DNA of 64,000 nucleotides from assembly GCA_020025635.1 (NCBI GenBank), contig JAHHRU010000001.1, positions 205,790-269,789 of the forward strand, in the 5' to 3' direction. Under the pieces are notes generated by a model. That model did not search any database. It was not told the DNA's origin and saw nothing but the letters and a program-made list of their open reading frames with translations. A program made the translations under genes and the position numbers. This DNA comes from Allofournierella sp. Lineage in GTDB: Bacteria > Bacillota > Clostridia > Oscillospirales > Ruminococcaceae. Below are positions 1-7,677 of this stretch, one piece after another (within the stretch, counting starts at the first letter, position 1; each line of letters begins with the position of its first letter).

Positions 1-82
1 ATTTATGTCGATATAACAAATTGAATCAATTTATAAAAATCAAAATCGAAACAAATTTATATCAATGCAAGGCGGTGCTTTT

Positions 83-2161
83 ATGGGTAGCGGAAACGAT
101 ATGCTCGAAGTATACATCTACGAGGGCAATTCATTACTTGAACAACTAGAGGCCATTGTTCTGGATGCTGAACAGGTCAACACATTTTCAGAAGAAAATG
201 TAAACGAGATCTTCCGGATCATGCACACACTCAAAGGTTCCTCTGCAATGATGGAATTCAATTCTCTTGCAACGGTTGCACATCGCATTGAAGACCTGTT
301 CTTCATCATCCGTGACAACTCGATGGACGTTGTTTCCGAAGAGAATCGACCTGCTTTGTTTGATCTTCTGTTCCAGGCCATCGACTTTTTCCGTACAGAA
401 ATCGGCAAAATCGAAGCAGACGAACCCCTTAGTAATGATTTCGGCACATTACTTCCAAATGTTAATAGCCTGATTGCAAAAATTAGCGGCGAAGAGGCCC
501 CGGCCGATGCGCCCGCAGCCGCCCCGGCAGCTGCGGCGGGCCAGCCGGCCCAGGAAGCTGCGCAGGCCAGCTCTGAGGGCATGGCCGACTTCCCCTATGA
601 GCTGCGTGTGTTCTTTGACGAGGGCTGCGGCATGGAAAACCTGCGTGCCTTCATGCTGGTCACCTCCATCCGGGATTTCTGCGCGGAATCCGATTTCCTT
701 TTCGAGCCGGCGGACGTGGAAAACAATGCCGCCACCGCAGAGCAGATCTGCGACACCGGCTTTTTGCTGCGGTTCGCCCATGCGGAAGACCGTGAAAAGG
801 CCATCCCCGTTGTGCGCTCCTCCGGCTCCATCCGTACATACCAGCCCCACGATTATCACCCCGAGCCGGCTCCCGAAGCGGCCGAAACCGCAGAGGCCCA
901 CGCCGCGCCGTCTCCCAGCGTGAAGCACACTGCCGCGCAGCATGCCGGCGGCGGCAGCAGCACCCAGGCCTCCCGCCCGAAGGAAAGCCTCATCAGCGTG
1001 AACCTGAGCAAGCTGGACCAGCTTTCCGCCATCGTGGGCGAGATCGTCATCACCGAATCCATGGTCACCGGCTCCCCGGACCTGGCCGGCCTCAATTTGG
1101 ATTCCTTCTCCAAGTCTGCCCGTCAGCTTCGCAAGCTGACCGATGAGCTGCAGGACATTTCCATGTCCCTGCGCATGATCCCGGTTTCCAGCACCTTCCA
1201 GAAGATGAACCGCATCGTCCGTGATATGTGCAAGAAGCTGAACAAATCCGCAAAGCTCACCCTGGTGGGCGAAGATACCGAGATGGACAAAACCATCGTG
1301 GACGGTATCGGCGATACCATCATGCACATGATCCGCAACTCGATGGATCACGGCATCGAAGAGACCCAGGAAGAGCGCATCAAGGCCGGCAAAGACCCCG
1401 AGGGCGAGATCATCCTTTCCGCCCAGGATACCGGCAGCGAGGTCATCATCCAGATTCAGGATGACGGCCAGGGCGTTGACGACGAAAAGGTCCTGCAGAA
1501 GGCCATCAAATCCGGCATTGCCTCCCCCGATCAGGATTATTCGCACCGTGAGATCCTGAACTTCCTCATGATGCCCGGCTTCTCCACCAACACCGATGTG
1601 ACCGAGTTCTCCGGCCGCGGCGTTGGCATGGACGTTGTGAAAAAGAGCGTTGAGGATCTGGGCGGCACGGTTTCCATCTCCAGCGAACAGGGCAAGGGCA
1701 TGTCCACCACCCTGCGCATCCCCCTGACCATGGCCATTATGGACGGTATGAAGGTTTCGGTGGGCAATTCCATCTTCACCATCCCCATCCACAACATCCG
1801 CCAGAGCTTCAAGGTGTCTCAGGCAAACATCCTGCGTGATTCGGTCGAGGGTGAGATGATCCACATTATGGACAATTACTACCCCATCATCCGCGCGAAG
1901 GAGCTGTACAACATCGAAGGCGGCGAAGACTGCATCGACAACGGCATCCTGCTCTGGCTGGAATCCGGCGACTGCTCGTACTGCCTGTTTGTGGATGAAC
2001 TGCTTGGCCAGCAGCAGATCGTTGTGAAGCCTCTGCCTGCGTATGTGAACAACTTTGACATCAAGAACTACGGCATCACCGGATGCAGCATCTTGGGCGA
2101 CGGCAATATCAGCATCATTCTGGATGTGCGCAATCTTTATATGGCCGCCTGCGACAGATAA
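83..2161 (+). CDS. cheA: Chemotaxis histidine kinase CheA
   Basis: Autokinase of the chemoreceptor array; it receives the receptor signal and phosphorylates CheY and CheB. Seen: an N-terminal Hpt domain with phospho-acceptor His48 in HTLKGSS, an Ala/Pro-rich linker near residues 145-170, a probable response-regulator docking domain to about 250, a dimerisation segment from about 300, an ATPase core with N box (MIRNSMDHG), G1 (DDGQGVD) and G2 (GRGVGMD) motifs, and a C-terminal CheW-like domain. The ATG at 83 is preferred over the in-frame ATG at 65 because AAGGCGG ends 7 bases before it. It opens a plus-strand run cheA-cheW-cheR-cheB-pilZ. Its promoter lies at or beyond the left edge of the window. 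Confidence 0.96.
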   Translation: MGSGNDMLEVYIYEGNSLLEQLEAIVLDAEQVNTFSEENVNEIFRIMHTLKGSSAMMEFNSLATVAHRIEDLFFIIRDNSMDVVSEENRPALFDLLFQAIDFFRTEIGKIEADEPLSNDFGTLLPNVNSLIAKISGEEAPADAPAAAPAAAAGQPAQEAAQASSEGMADFPYELRVFFDEGCGMENLRAFMLVTSIRDFCAESDFLFEPADVENNAATAEQICDTGFLLRFAHAEDREKAIPVVRSSGSIRTYQPHDYHPEPAPEAAETAEAHAAPSPSVKHTAAQHAGGGSSTQASRPKESLISVNLSKLDQLSAIVGEIVITESMVTGSPDLAGLNLDSFSKSARQLRKLTDELQDISMSLRMIPVSSTFQKMNRIVRDMCKKLNKSAKLTLVGEDTEMDKTIVDGIGDTIMHMIRNSMDHGIEETQEERIKAGKDPEGEIILSAQDTGSEVIIQIQDDGQGVDDEKVLQKAIKSGIASPDQDYSHREILNFLMMPGFSTNTDVTEFSGRGVGMDVVKKSVEDLGGTVSISSEQGKGMSTTLRIPLTMAIMDGMKVSVGNSIFTIPIHNIRQSFKVSQANILRDSVEGEMIHIMDNYYPIIRAKELYNIEGGEDCIDNGILLWLESGDCSYCLFVDELLGQQQIVVKPLPAYVNNFDIKNYGITGCSILGDGNISIILDVRNLYMAACDR

Positions 2162-2178
2162 TAGTAGGAGGAATTTGA

Positions 2179-2667
2179 ATGGATATTATGACAAAGGAAT
2201 CCGCACTCGGAAACCAGGAAACCGCGGCGGAAGGCGCAGCCGGCGATGCGGCTGTCAACAGCCGCAAATACCTGATCTTTATTGCAGACGATCTGTATCT
2301 GGGCGTGGATGCCGAATATGTTGTTGAGATCCTCAACAACCACACCATCACCCCGCTGCCCATGACCCCCCATTACATCCGGGGCATTTTCAACATGCGC
2401 GGCCAGATCATTCCCATTTTGGATATCCGCCTGAAGCTGGGCAAGCCCTCGGCTGATGATAACCTGCTCATCGTTATCAGCTACAACGAAACACAGATCG
2501 GCATTGTGGTCGATTCGGTGGATCAGATGGTAGACATCCCCGATGACATCATCCTGCCCATGCCTTCCAAGAGTCCGCAGCGGCTGGTCTCTGGCATGTG
2601 CACCCTGCCGAACAGCAGCAAAACCATGCTGGTTTTGGACTGCGAGCAGCTTCTTGCCCATGACTGA
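2179..2667 (+). CDS. cheW: Chemotaxis coupling protein CheW
   Basis: Adaptor that links chemoreceptors to CheA in the polar or lateral signalling array. The 162-residue protein is a single CheW domain after a short Ala/Gly-rich N-terminus: residues from about 30 onward (YLIFIADDLYLGVDAEYVVE) match the usual first strands, followed by the typical ITPLP and GIFNMRGQIIPILD segments that form the receptor and kinase contact surface. It starts 17 bases after cheA with AGGAGG 7 bases before the ATG. The 3' end overlaps the start of cheR, which suggests translational coupling. Confidence 0.95.
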   Translation: MDIMTKESALGNQETAAEGAAGDAAVNSRKYLIFIADDLYLGVDAEYVVEILNNHTITPLPMTPHYIRGIFNMRGQIIPILDIRLKLGKPSADDNLLIVISYNETQIGIVVDSVDQMVDIPDDIILPMPSKSPQRLVSGMCTLPNSSKTMLVLDCEQLLAHD

Positions 2668-3514
2668 CGCCATGAACAGCAACAAGCTCACCAGCGCCGA
2701 AACTTCTTTTGCGCCGCTGTCGATTACCGACAAAGACTTTCAGCGCCTGGTCCACTTCATCAAATCCAATTATGGGATCGATCTTACCCAGAAGCGCCAG
2801 CTGATCACCGGCCGCCTTTCCCCTGCCATTCGGAAAAACGGCTACACCAATTTTTCCAGCTTTGTGGATCACCTTTTAAAGGAAAAGGACCCCGACGAGA
2901 TCACCCTGGTGCTGAACAAGCTCACCACCAACTATACCTTCTTTATGCGTGAGCAGGATCATCTGGATTATTTCCGCCAGCACATCATCCCGAACCTGGT
3001 GGCACGCCACCAGCGAGACAAGACCCTTGCCATCTGGAGCGCTGGCTGCTCCAGCGGCGAAGAGCCTTACAACCTTTCCATGCTGCTGTTTGATTATCTT
3101 GGCAGCCGTGCATCCGAATGGGATCTGCGCATCCTTGCCACGGATATTTCCGAGCAGGCGCTTACCGCTGCCAAAAAAGGCACCTATGAGCTGCCGGATA
3201 CCGTTCCCACCGAATGGCGGCGCAAGTATTTCACCCCCAATGCAAACGGGTCGTACACCGTTTCCAATGCGATCCGCAACAATGTTATCTTCCAACACTT
3301 CAACCTGATGGACCCCATTCGCTTCCGGCGCAAATTCGACGTGATTTTCTGCCGCAACGTAATGATCTATTTCGATCAGGCCACGAAGGATGCTTTGGTC
3401 CGCAGATTTTACGATGCAACCGTTCCCGGCGGCTATCTTCTTATCAGCTATTCCGAGAACCTCAGCCCCCGCACCCCGTATCACCGTGTAACAACAGCAA
3501 CCTTTCAGAAGTAA
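2660..3514 (+). CDS. cheR: Chemotaxis protein methyltransferase CheR
   Basis: SAM-dependent methyltransferase that adds methyl groups to receptor glutamates, working against CheB in adaptation. Seen: an N-terminal all-alpha CheR domain (ITDKDFQRLVHFI, with YGIDLTQKR), then the methyltransferase core with the SAM-binding motif SAGCSSGEEPYNL, the acidic LATDIS segment and the FCRNVMIYF motif typical of CheR. About 284 residues, the normal length for a CheR without TPRs. The ATG at 2660 overlaps the cheW stop by 8 bases; an ATG at 2672 in the same frame is an alternative. The open frame continues upstream through cheW, but that part reads as out-of-frame cheW and is not CheR-like. Confidence 0.95.
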   Translation: MTDAMNSNKLTSAETSFAPLSITDKDFQRLVHFIKSNYGIDLTQKRQLITGRLSPAIRKNGYTNFSSFVDHLLKEKDPDEITLVLNKLTTNYTFFMREQDHLDYFRQHIIPNLVARHQRDKTLAIWSAGCSSGEEPYNLSMLLFDYLGSRASEWDLRILATDISEQALTAAKKGTYELPDTVPTEWRRKYFTPNANGSYTVSNAIRNNVIFQHFNLMDPIRFRRKFDVIFCRNVMIYFDQATKDALVRRFYDATVPGGYLLISYSENLSPRTPYHRVTTATFQK

Positions 3515-3539
3515 TTTTTAGTAGTTAGAGGTCATCTCA

Positions 3540-4589
3540 ATGTTAACCGAAAAAAGAGTACGCGTTCTGGTGGTGGACGATTCCATGATGGCCCGCAACC
3601 TGATTACCAAGGGGCTGTCTGTCCACCCCAAAATCGAGGTCGTAGGGTATGCCATCAATACACTGGACGCAAAACGAAAAATACCCCTTTTGAACCCCGA
3701 TGTTATCACCATGGACGTGGAAATGCCCGGGCAAAGCGGCATTGATTTCTTAAAAGAATATCTGCCCACACACCCCATTCCCGTGGTTTTGTGCTCTTCT
3801 CTGGACCTGAGAGTTTTCGATGCCCTGAATGCAGGCGCAGTGGATTTTGTAAGAAAGCCTCTCTCCTCCTCTGAAAACGATGCCTTCCTCACCGTTTTGA
3901 TTCAAAAGATCCTGGCGGCATCCATGGCAAATGTGCGGCCGCTGGCCAGCAAAACAGCGCCCGCCGCCCAAAGCACTCTGCCTGCGGGCACGCTTCGCTC
4001 CTCCCCCTTGCTTGACAATGTGATCATCGGCCTGGGTGCTTCCACCGGCGGCACCGAAGCCACCCTGGAGGTTATGAAACGCCTTCCTGAGGATATCCCC
4101 GGCATGATCATTGTTCAGCACATGCCCCCGGGCTTTACCAAAATGTACGCCGAACGGCTGAACCGTTTGTGCCGCATGGAGGTTCGTGAAGCCAAAAACG
4201 GGGATGAGATCCACCGGGGCCTTGCCCTGGTTGCCCCTGCCGATTACCAGTGCCGTGTTGTTCGCATTGGCAACCGTTATACCCTTTCCTGCACCTCCGG
4301 CAACAAGGTAAGCGGGCACCGCCCCTCGGTAGATGCGCTTTTCCAGTCCATGGCGGAAGTTGTTCGCTGCCGGATGGTTGGCATCATCATGACCGGTATG
4401 GGGCAGGATGGTGCCGCCGGCCTGCTTGCCATGCGCCAGCGCGGCGCATACACCATTGGTCAGGATAAAGAATCCAGCGTTGTTTATGGTATGCCCATGG
4501 TCGCTCATGATATCGGTGCCGTGTGTGTTCAATCCTCCTGCTCCAACATTGCCAATGTGCTTGTTCGCCATCTGAACGCTCTCCGCTGA
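3540..4589 (+). CDS. cheB: Protein-glutamate methylesterase/deamidase CheB
   Basis: Response regulator whose phosphorylation by CheA activates removal of receptor methyl groups. Seen: a receiver domain with the acidic pair Asp13-Asp14 (VVDDSMMARN), phospho-acceptor Asp59 in TMDVEMPG and the KP lysine in VRKPLS, then a short Ala/Pro linker, then the esterase domain with the catalytic serine in GASTGG, histidine in VQHMPPGFT and aspartate in MGQDGA. Length of 349 residues is normal. It starts 25 bases after cheR with AGAGG before the ATG. Paired with cheR for adaptation. Confidence 0.96.
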   Translation: MLTEKRVRVLVVDDSMMARNLITKGLSVHPKIEVVGYAINTLDAKRKIPLLNPDVITMDVEMPGQSGIDFLKEYLPTHPIPVVLCSSLDLRVFDALNAGAVDFVRKPLSSSENDAFLTVLIQKILAASMANVRPLASKTAPAAQSTLPAGTLRSSPLLDNVIIGLGASTGGTEATLEVMKRLPEDIPGMIIVQHMPPGFTKMYAERLNRLCRMEVREAKNGDEIHRGLALVAPADYQCRVVRIGNRYTLSCTSGNKVSGHRPSVDALFQSMAEVVRCRMVGIIMTGMGQDGAAGLLAMRQRGAYTIGQDKESSVVYGMPMVAHDIGAVCVQSSCSNIANVLVRHLNALR

Positions 4590-4622
4590 TATTTCCGTTT
4601 TTTTGATAAAATGTCGGATGCC

Positions 4623-4645
4623 CAAGGGCCGCCCAAGCGCCCTTG
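4623..4645 (+). other. Intercistronic stem-loop between cheB and the PilZ gene
   Basis: CAAGGGC at 4623-4629 pairs with GCCCTTG at 4639-4645 around a 9-base loop. It lacks a following T-run, so it is not a normal intrinsic terminator. It may protect the upstream mRNA end or moderate read-through into the PilZ gene; that role is inference. Confidence 0.4.
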
Positions 4646-4678
4646 CAGGCAATTTCTATGTTAAGCGGAGGGAACTGA

Positions 4679-5320
4679 ATGGTTGAAATCAATGAAAAAT
4701 ACATTGGCAGTGTGTGCGAAATGTCCAGCCTTTCCAACGAGCTGGTCTGCATCGGAAAACTCAGCGCCCTGCCCAGCCCCGATAACGAATTCAAGCTGTC
4801 GGTTGCATCCTCGATGGACAGCTTCCCCGTGCTTGCCCACCACACCCCGTTGAAGGTCCACATCCGAAGCGCCAAATATGACAGTATTTTTCTGCTTGGC
4901 AAGGTTTCGGTGTGCAAATCGAACATAATGACCTTCAGCGAGATCGAGTGCGTGGCGCAAACCGAAAAACGGGATGCTTTCCGGGTGAGCTACAGCCAGA
5001 AGAGCGCCTTTTATTTAAAAGGTGACCGCAAGCCCGCCGGAATTCTGGCCTTTGCGGATATTTCCCTGGGCGGTTTTTTGTGCCGCAGCCGGGAAAAGCT
5101 TTCCACCGGCAAGCTTTACAACGTTGAGCTGCCGATGCGTGAAGGCACCTATCTGTTTACCTTCCGTGTTGTGCGCAACCTGCTGTCTGACCGGCAAGAC
5201 GTGTTCACCTATGGCTGCCAGTTTGTAGACATTGGCGAAAAGCAGCTGGATGCCCTTGCCCGGTTCGTGTTTACTTTGCAAAAAGAAAACATCAGCAAGC
5301 TGCGCCAGCATTCAAGATAA
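4679..5320 (+). CDS. PilZ-domain c-di-GMP receptor, YcgR-like
   Basis: Probable c-di-GMP effector that slows or tunes the flagellar motor. The 213-residue protein has an N-terminal YcgR-like beta domain (residues 1 to about 90) and a C-terminal PilZ domain. Both ligand-binding signatures are intact: the RxxxR motif as RDAFR at residues 98-102, and D/NxSxxG as DISLGG at 127-132. No membrane segment is visible. GCGGAGGG precedes the ATG. It sits directly after cheB, so it is likely co-expressed with the chemotaxis core. YcgR and its Bacillus counterpart act on motor or switch proteins; that this one does so is inferred from architecture and context. Confidence 0.88.
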   Translation: MVEINEKYIGSVCEMSSLSNELVCIGKLSALPSPDNEFKLSVASSMDSFPVLAHHTPLKVHIRSAKYDSIFLLGKVSVCKSNIMTFSEIECVAQTEKRDAFRVSYSQKSAFYLKGDRKPAGILAFADISLGGFLCRSREKLSTGKLYNVELPMREGTYLFTFRVVRNLLSDRQDVFTYGCQFVDIGEKQLDALARFVFTLQKENISKLRQHSR

Positions 5321-5356
5321 CGAAGGACCCAATTTTAAGGAAAGGAGAACGTAAAA

Positions 5357-5527
5357 ATGGATATTGCCGCTTTGAGCATGGATATGCACAGCTCCGCTCT
5401 GATGCAGAACGTGGAACTTTCGGTGATGAGAAAGACCATGGATGCAGAAGAAATGGTTGCGGATATGTTCCGCGAAATGCTTCCTTCCGCACCTCCCTCT
5501 CCCTACACCTTTGATGTTCGCGCTTAA
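5357..5527 (+). CDS. Small YjfB-type putative motility protein
   Basis: A 56-codon gene with a strong AAAGGAG site 7 bases before the ATG. It begins MDIAALSMDM and carries the segment VELSVMRKTMDAEE, which resembles the YjfB family of about 60-residue proteins often annotated as putative motility proteins and found near flagellin genes. No membrane segment or catalytic motif is visible. It is the last gene of the cheA run and ends 9 bases before a strong terminator. The molecular role of the family is not established; the assignment rests on the N-terminal pattern and position. Confidence 0.75.
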   Translation: MDIAALSMDMHSSALMQNVELSVMRKTMDAEEMVADMFREMLPSAPPSPYTFDVRA

Positions 5528-5536
5528 AATAGGCGC

Positions 5537-5574
5537 AAAAGCCCCCCGGTTTTGAAAGGCCGGGGGGCTTTTTT
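5537..5574 (+). terminator. Intrinsic terminator of the cheA run
   Basis: AAAAGCCCCCCGG pairs with CCGGGGGGCTTTTTT around a loop of about 9 bases, followed directly by the T-run. It closes the che-pilZ-yjfB transcript and isolates flagellin as its own transcription unit. Confidence 0.92.
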
Positions 5575-5636
5575 CGGGCCAAAAGCCCCTTGTTCGCCGA
5601 AAAAAAGAAATATTTCAGAAAAGTATCAAAAAGTGA

Positions 5637-5663
5637 TTAATTTTTTTTGAAATACGCCGATAA
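5637..5663 (+). promoter_or_regulatory. Sigma-28 (FliA) promoter of flagellin
   Basis: TTAA at 5637-5640, exactly 15 bases, then GCCGATAA at 5656-5663. The last element is the full sigma-28 -10 consensus and the spacer is the canonical length; the -35 differs from TAAA at one base. Transcription would start near 5670, giving a leader of about 190 bases before flagellin. The cognate sigma factor is encoded at 37675-38496. Confidence 0.92.
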
Positions 5664-5692
5664 GGAGTAATAGACGGTTAAACAGGCCGCCT

Positions 5693-5787
5693 GCATAAGT
5701 TTGAGTCCGTTTTGCGCAAAGCGGGCCCAAAACAAGATTTATGCGCGGTTCCTTCTATTCGCAGTGCACGGCAGTTTTAGAAGGAAC
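5693..5787 (+). promoter_or_regulatory. Structured 5' leader of the flagellin mRNA
   Basis: Two helices are visible. GCATAA (5693-5698) pairs with TTATGC (5739-5744), enclosing a second helix GTTTTG (5709-5714) with CAAAAC (5728-5733). Immediately downstream GTTCCTTCTA (5748-5757) pairs perfectly with TAGAAGGAAC (5778-5787), and the 3' arm contains a GGA. These may stabilise the abundant flagellin message and present GGA motifs to CsrA. I do not recognise a known riboswitch class in it. Confidence 0.6.
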
Positions 5788-5798
5788 TCATTGATCCG

Positions 5799-5826
5799 GT
5801 GCCAGAGTCATGGATGGCTCTGACAC
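5799..5826 (+). promoter_or_regulatory. Predicted CsrA binding site 1 (hairpin with GGA loop)
   Basis: GTG-C-CAGAG (5799-5807) pairs with CTCTG-A-CAC (5818-5826), one mismatch, presenting the loop TCATGGATGG. CATGGATG in the loop fits the CsrA consensus CANGGANG, and a GGA in a hairpin loop is the preferred presentation. This corresponds in position to the upstream CsrA site of the Bacillus flagellin leader. Confidence 0.75.
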
Positions 5827-5833
5827 GTTAAAC

Positions 5834-5854
5834 AATTTTACAGGAGGTAAAATT
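5834..5854 (+). promoter_or_regulatory. Shine-Dalgarno hairpin / predicted CsrA site 2
   Basis: AATTTTAC (5834-5841) is a perfect inverted repeat of GTAAAATT (5847-5854), leaving AGGAG as the loop. The ribosome binding site of flagellin, 4-11 bases before the ATG at 5858, is therefore displayed in a hairpin loop, and ACAGGAGG resembles a CsrA target. CsrA bound here would block translation, as known for Bacillus hag. Confidence 0.78.
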
Positions 5855-5857
5855 ACA

Positions 5858-7483
5858 ATGAGAATTCAGCACAACATTATGGCGATGAACGCCTATCGCA
5901 ACTACAACACCAACACTTCTGCTCTGTCCAAGAACCTGGAGAAGCTGTCCTCCGGCTACCGCATCAACCGCGCTGGTGATGACGCTGCTGGTCTGGCTAT
6001 TTCCGAGAAGATGCGTGGCCAGATCACCGGTCTGGAAGCTGCTCAGAAGAACGTTAAGGACGGCGTTTCTCTGGTAAAGACCGCTGAGGGCGCTATGCAG
6101 GAGATCCACGACATGCTGGGCCGCATGAAGTATCTGGCTACCCAGTCTGCCAACGGCACCTACGACAACGAAGTTGACCGTGCCAACATCCAGAAGGAAG
6201 TTAACTCCCTGAAGGAAGAAATCAACCGCATTGCTGACTCCGCTAACTTCAACGGCCAGAAGCTGCTCGACGGTTCTCTGTCCGGCAGCGCTGTCAACGG
6301 CAAGGGTGTTCCCAACGTTGACGGCCTGATGCTGCAGGATGTTGTTGGCACTAACGGCAAGGGCACCATCGGTTTTGATAAAGTTGGTAGCTCTGGTAAC
6401 AAAGCTCTGAAGGGCGGCGAAGAGCTGACCATGGAAGTGACCTACAAGGATGCTTCCGGCAAGCTGTCCACCTCTACCGTTAAGGTAAACGTGGTAGCTG
6501 CTTCTGGCGGTAAGCTGAGCCTGACCGATGGCAACGGCAAGACCTATGCAACCACTACTGCTACCGATGGCTCCATCGAAGCATCCACTGTTAGCAAGGC
6601 TTTTGCAGGCGCTCTGAAGGACACCTCTCTGGGCGGCATCTTCACCGCTCGTCCCGGTACCACCACTGGTCAGATCGACATTGAGACCAAGGAGCCCGGC
6701 AATGGCGCTGGCATCATTTCTGCAAAGGTTAACTGGGCAGCAGGTGAGAAGCCTGCCGGTGCTAACACCAATGATCTCGCTACTGCTTGGACCAATGGCG
6801 CTGACAGCTTCAAGGAAATCGATTTCTCTGCTGGCGCAAAGAAGTACACCAGCGGTGATGTGTTCACCGTAGGTGGCAAGAAGTTCGCCTTCGCTTCCAG
6901 CGCTGCCGCAGGCATTCCTCTGGGCAAGGACGTTCATGTTGTTGTTACCAATGGTGCTATCAACAGCCAGGCTGTTAAGGACATGAAGGACCTGATCAAG
7001 CAGCAGACCGGTTACGAAGCCACCATTGGTGCTAACACCAACACCAAGCTGCAGTTCAAGGCTGACCCCAATGCCGGCACTGTCGGCGGCCTGAAGCTGC
7101 AGATCGGCGATACCTCTGACGAGTACAACCAGATGAACGTTACCGTGGGCGATATGCACACCAAGGCTCTGGGCATTGCAAACGTTGACCTGAGCAATCA
7201 GGATGGCGCTGCTGCTGCTGTTCAGCTGATCAACGACGCTATCAACTCCGTGTCTTCCACCCGTGGTGATCTGGGCGCTATCCAGAACCGTCTGGAGCAC
7301 ACCGAGAAGAACCTCTCTGTAATGCAGGAGAACATCCAGCAGGCAGAGTCCAACATCCGCGACACCGACGTTGCCGCCGAGATGATGGCTTACACCAAGA
7401 ACAACATCCTGATCCAGTCTGCTCAGGCTATGCTGGCTCAGGCAAACCAGGTTCCTCAGGGTGTTCTGCAGCTGCTCCAGTAA
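5858..7483 (+). CDS. hag: Flagellin
   Basis: Major filament subunit, exported by the flagellar type III system. The 541-residue protein has the conserved D0/D1 N-terminus (MRIQHNIMAMNAYRNYNTN, then LSSGYRINRAGDDAAGLAIS) and C-terminus (RDTDVAAEM, ending QVPQGVLQLLQ). A variable central region of roughly residues 150-440, rich in Gly, Thr, Ser and Ala, would be surface exposed. The ATG at 5858 is chosen over the in-frame ATG at 5810 because the protein then starts with the flagellin signature and the AGGAGG site falls right. Regulated by sigma-28 and, by inference, FliW/CsrA. A three-gene modification-like cassette follows. Confidence 0.97.
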   Translation: MRIQHNIMAMNAYRNYNTNTSALSKNLEKLSSGYRINRAGDDAAGLAISEKMRGQITGLEAAQKNVKDGVSLVKTAEGAMQEIHDMLGRMKYLATQSANGTYDNEVDRANIQKEVNSLKEEINRIADSANFNGQKLLDGSLSGSAVNGKGVPNVDGLMLQDVVGTNGKGTIGFDKVGSSGNKALKGGEELTMEVTYKDASGKLSTSTVKVNVVAASGGKLSLTDGNGKTYATTTATDGSIEASTVSKAFAGALKDTSLGGIFTARPGTTTGQIDIETKEPGNGAGIISAKVNWAAGEKPAGANTNDLATAWTNGADSFKEIDFSAGAKKYTSGDVFTVGGKKFAFASSAAAGIPLGKDVHVVVTNGAINSQAVKDMKDLIKQQTGYEATIGANTNTKLQFKADPNAGTVGGLKLQIGDTSDEYNQMNVTVGDMHTKALGIANVDLSNQDGAAAAVQLINDAINSVSSTRGDLGAIQNRLEHTEKNLSVMQENIQQAESNIRDTDVAAEMMAYTKNNILIQSAQAMLAQANQVPQGVLQLLQ

Positions 7484-7518
7484 TCCATTCAGGATCGCTG
7501 AAAAAGCTATTCGCTTTA

Positions 7519-7547
7519 GGGGGCGGGCTTTTGCCCGTCCCCTTTTT
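7519..7547 (+). terminator. Intrinsic terminator after flagellin
   Basis: GGGGGCGGGC pairs with GCCCGTCCCC around TTTT and is followed by TTTTT. It lies 36 bases after the flagellin stop. The downstream cassette therefore probably has its own promoter or depends on read-through. Confidence 0.88.
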
Positions 7548-7677
7548 CTTGTTTCTTGCTCCCAAAAAAGTGAGGGATGCTCTCTTTCGCTTTTTTCGGA
7601 GTGGGAACCAAGGCTTCGGCTTTTTCTCCCCCCAAAAAATGCACCCTTTACCATTCTAAGAAAACGGAGTGAATGAT

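Noticed and set aside
1..64. Possible sigma-28-like GTCGATAT at the left edge in front of cheA
   Set aside because: Two mismatches in the -10 and the -35 would lie outside the window; not enough evidence.
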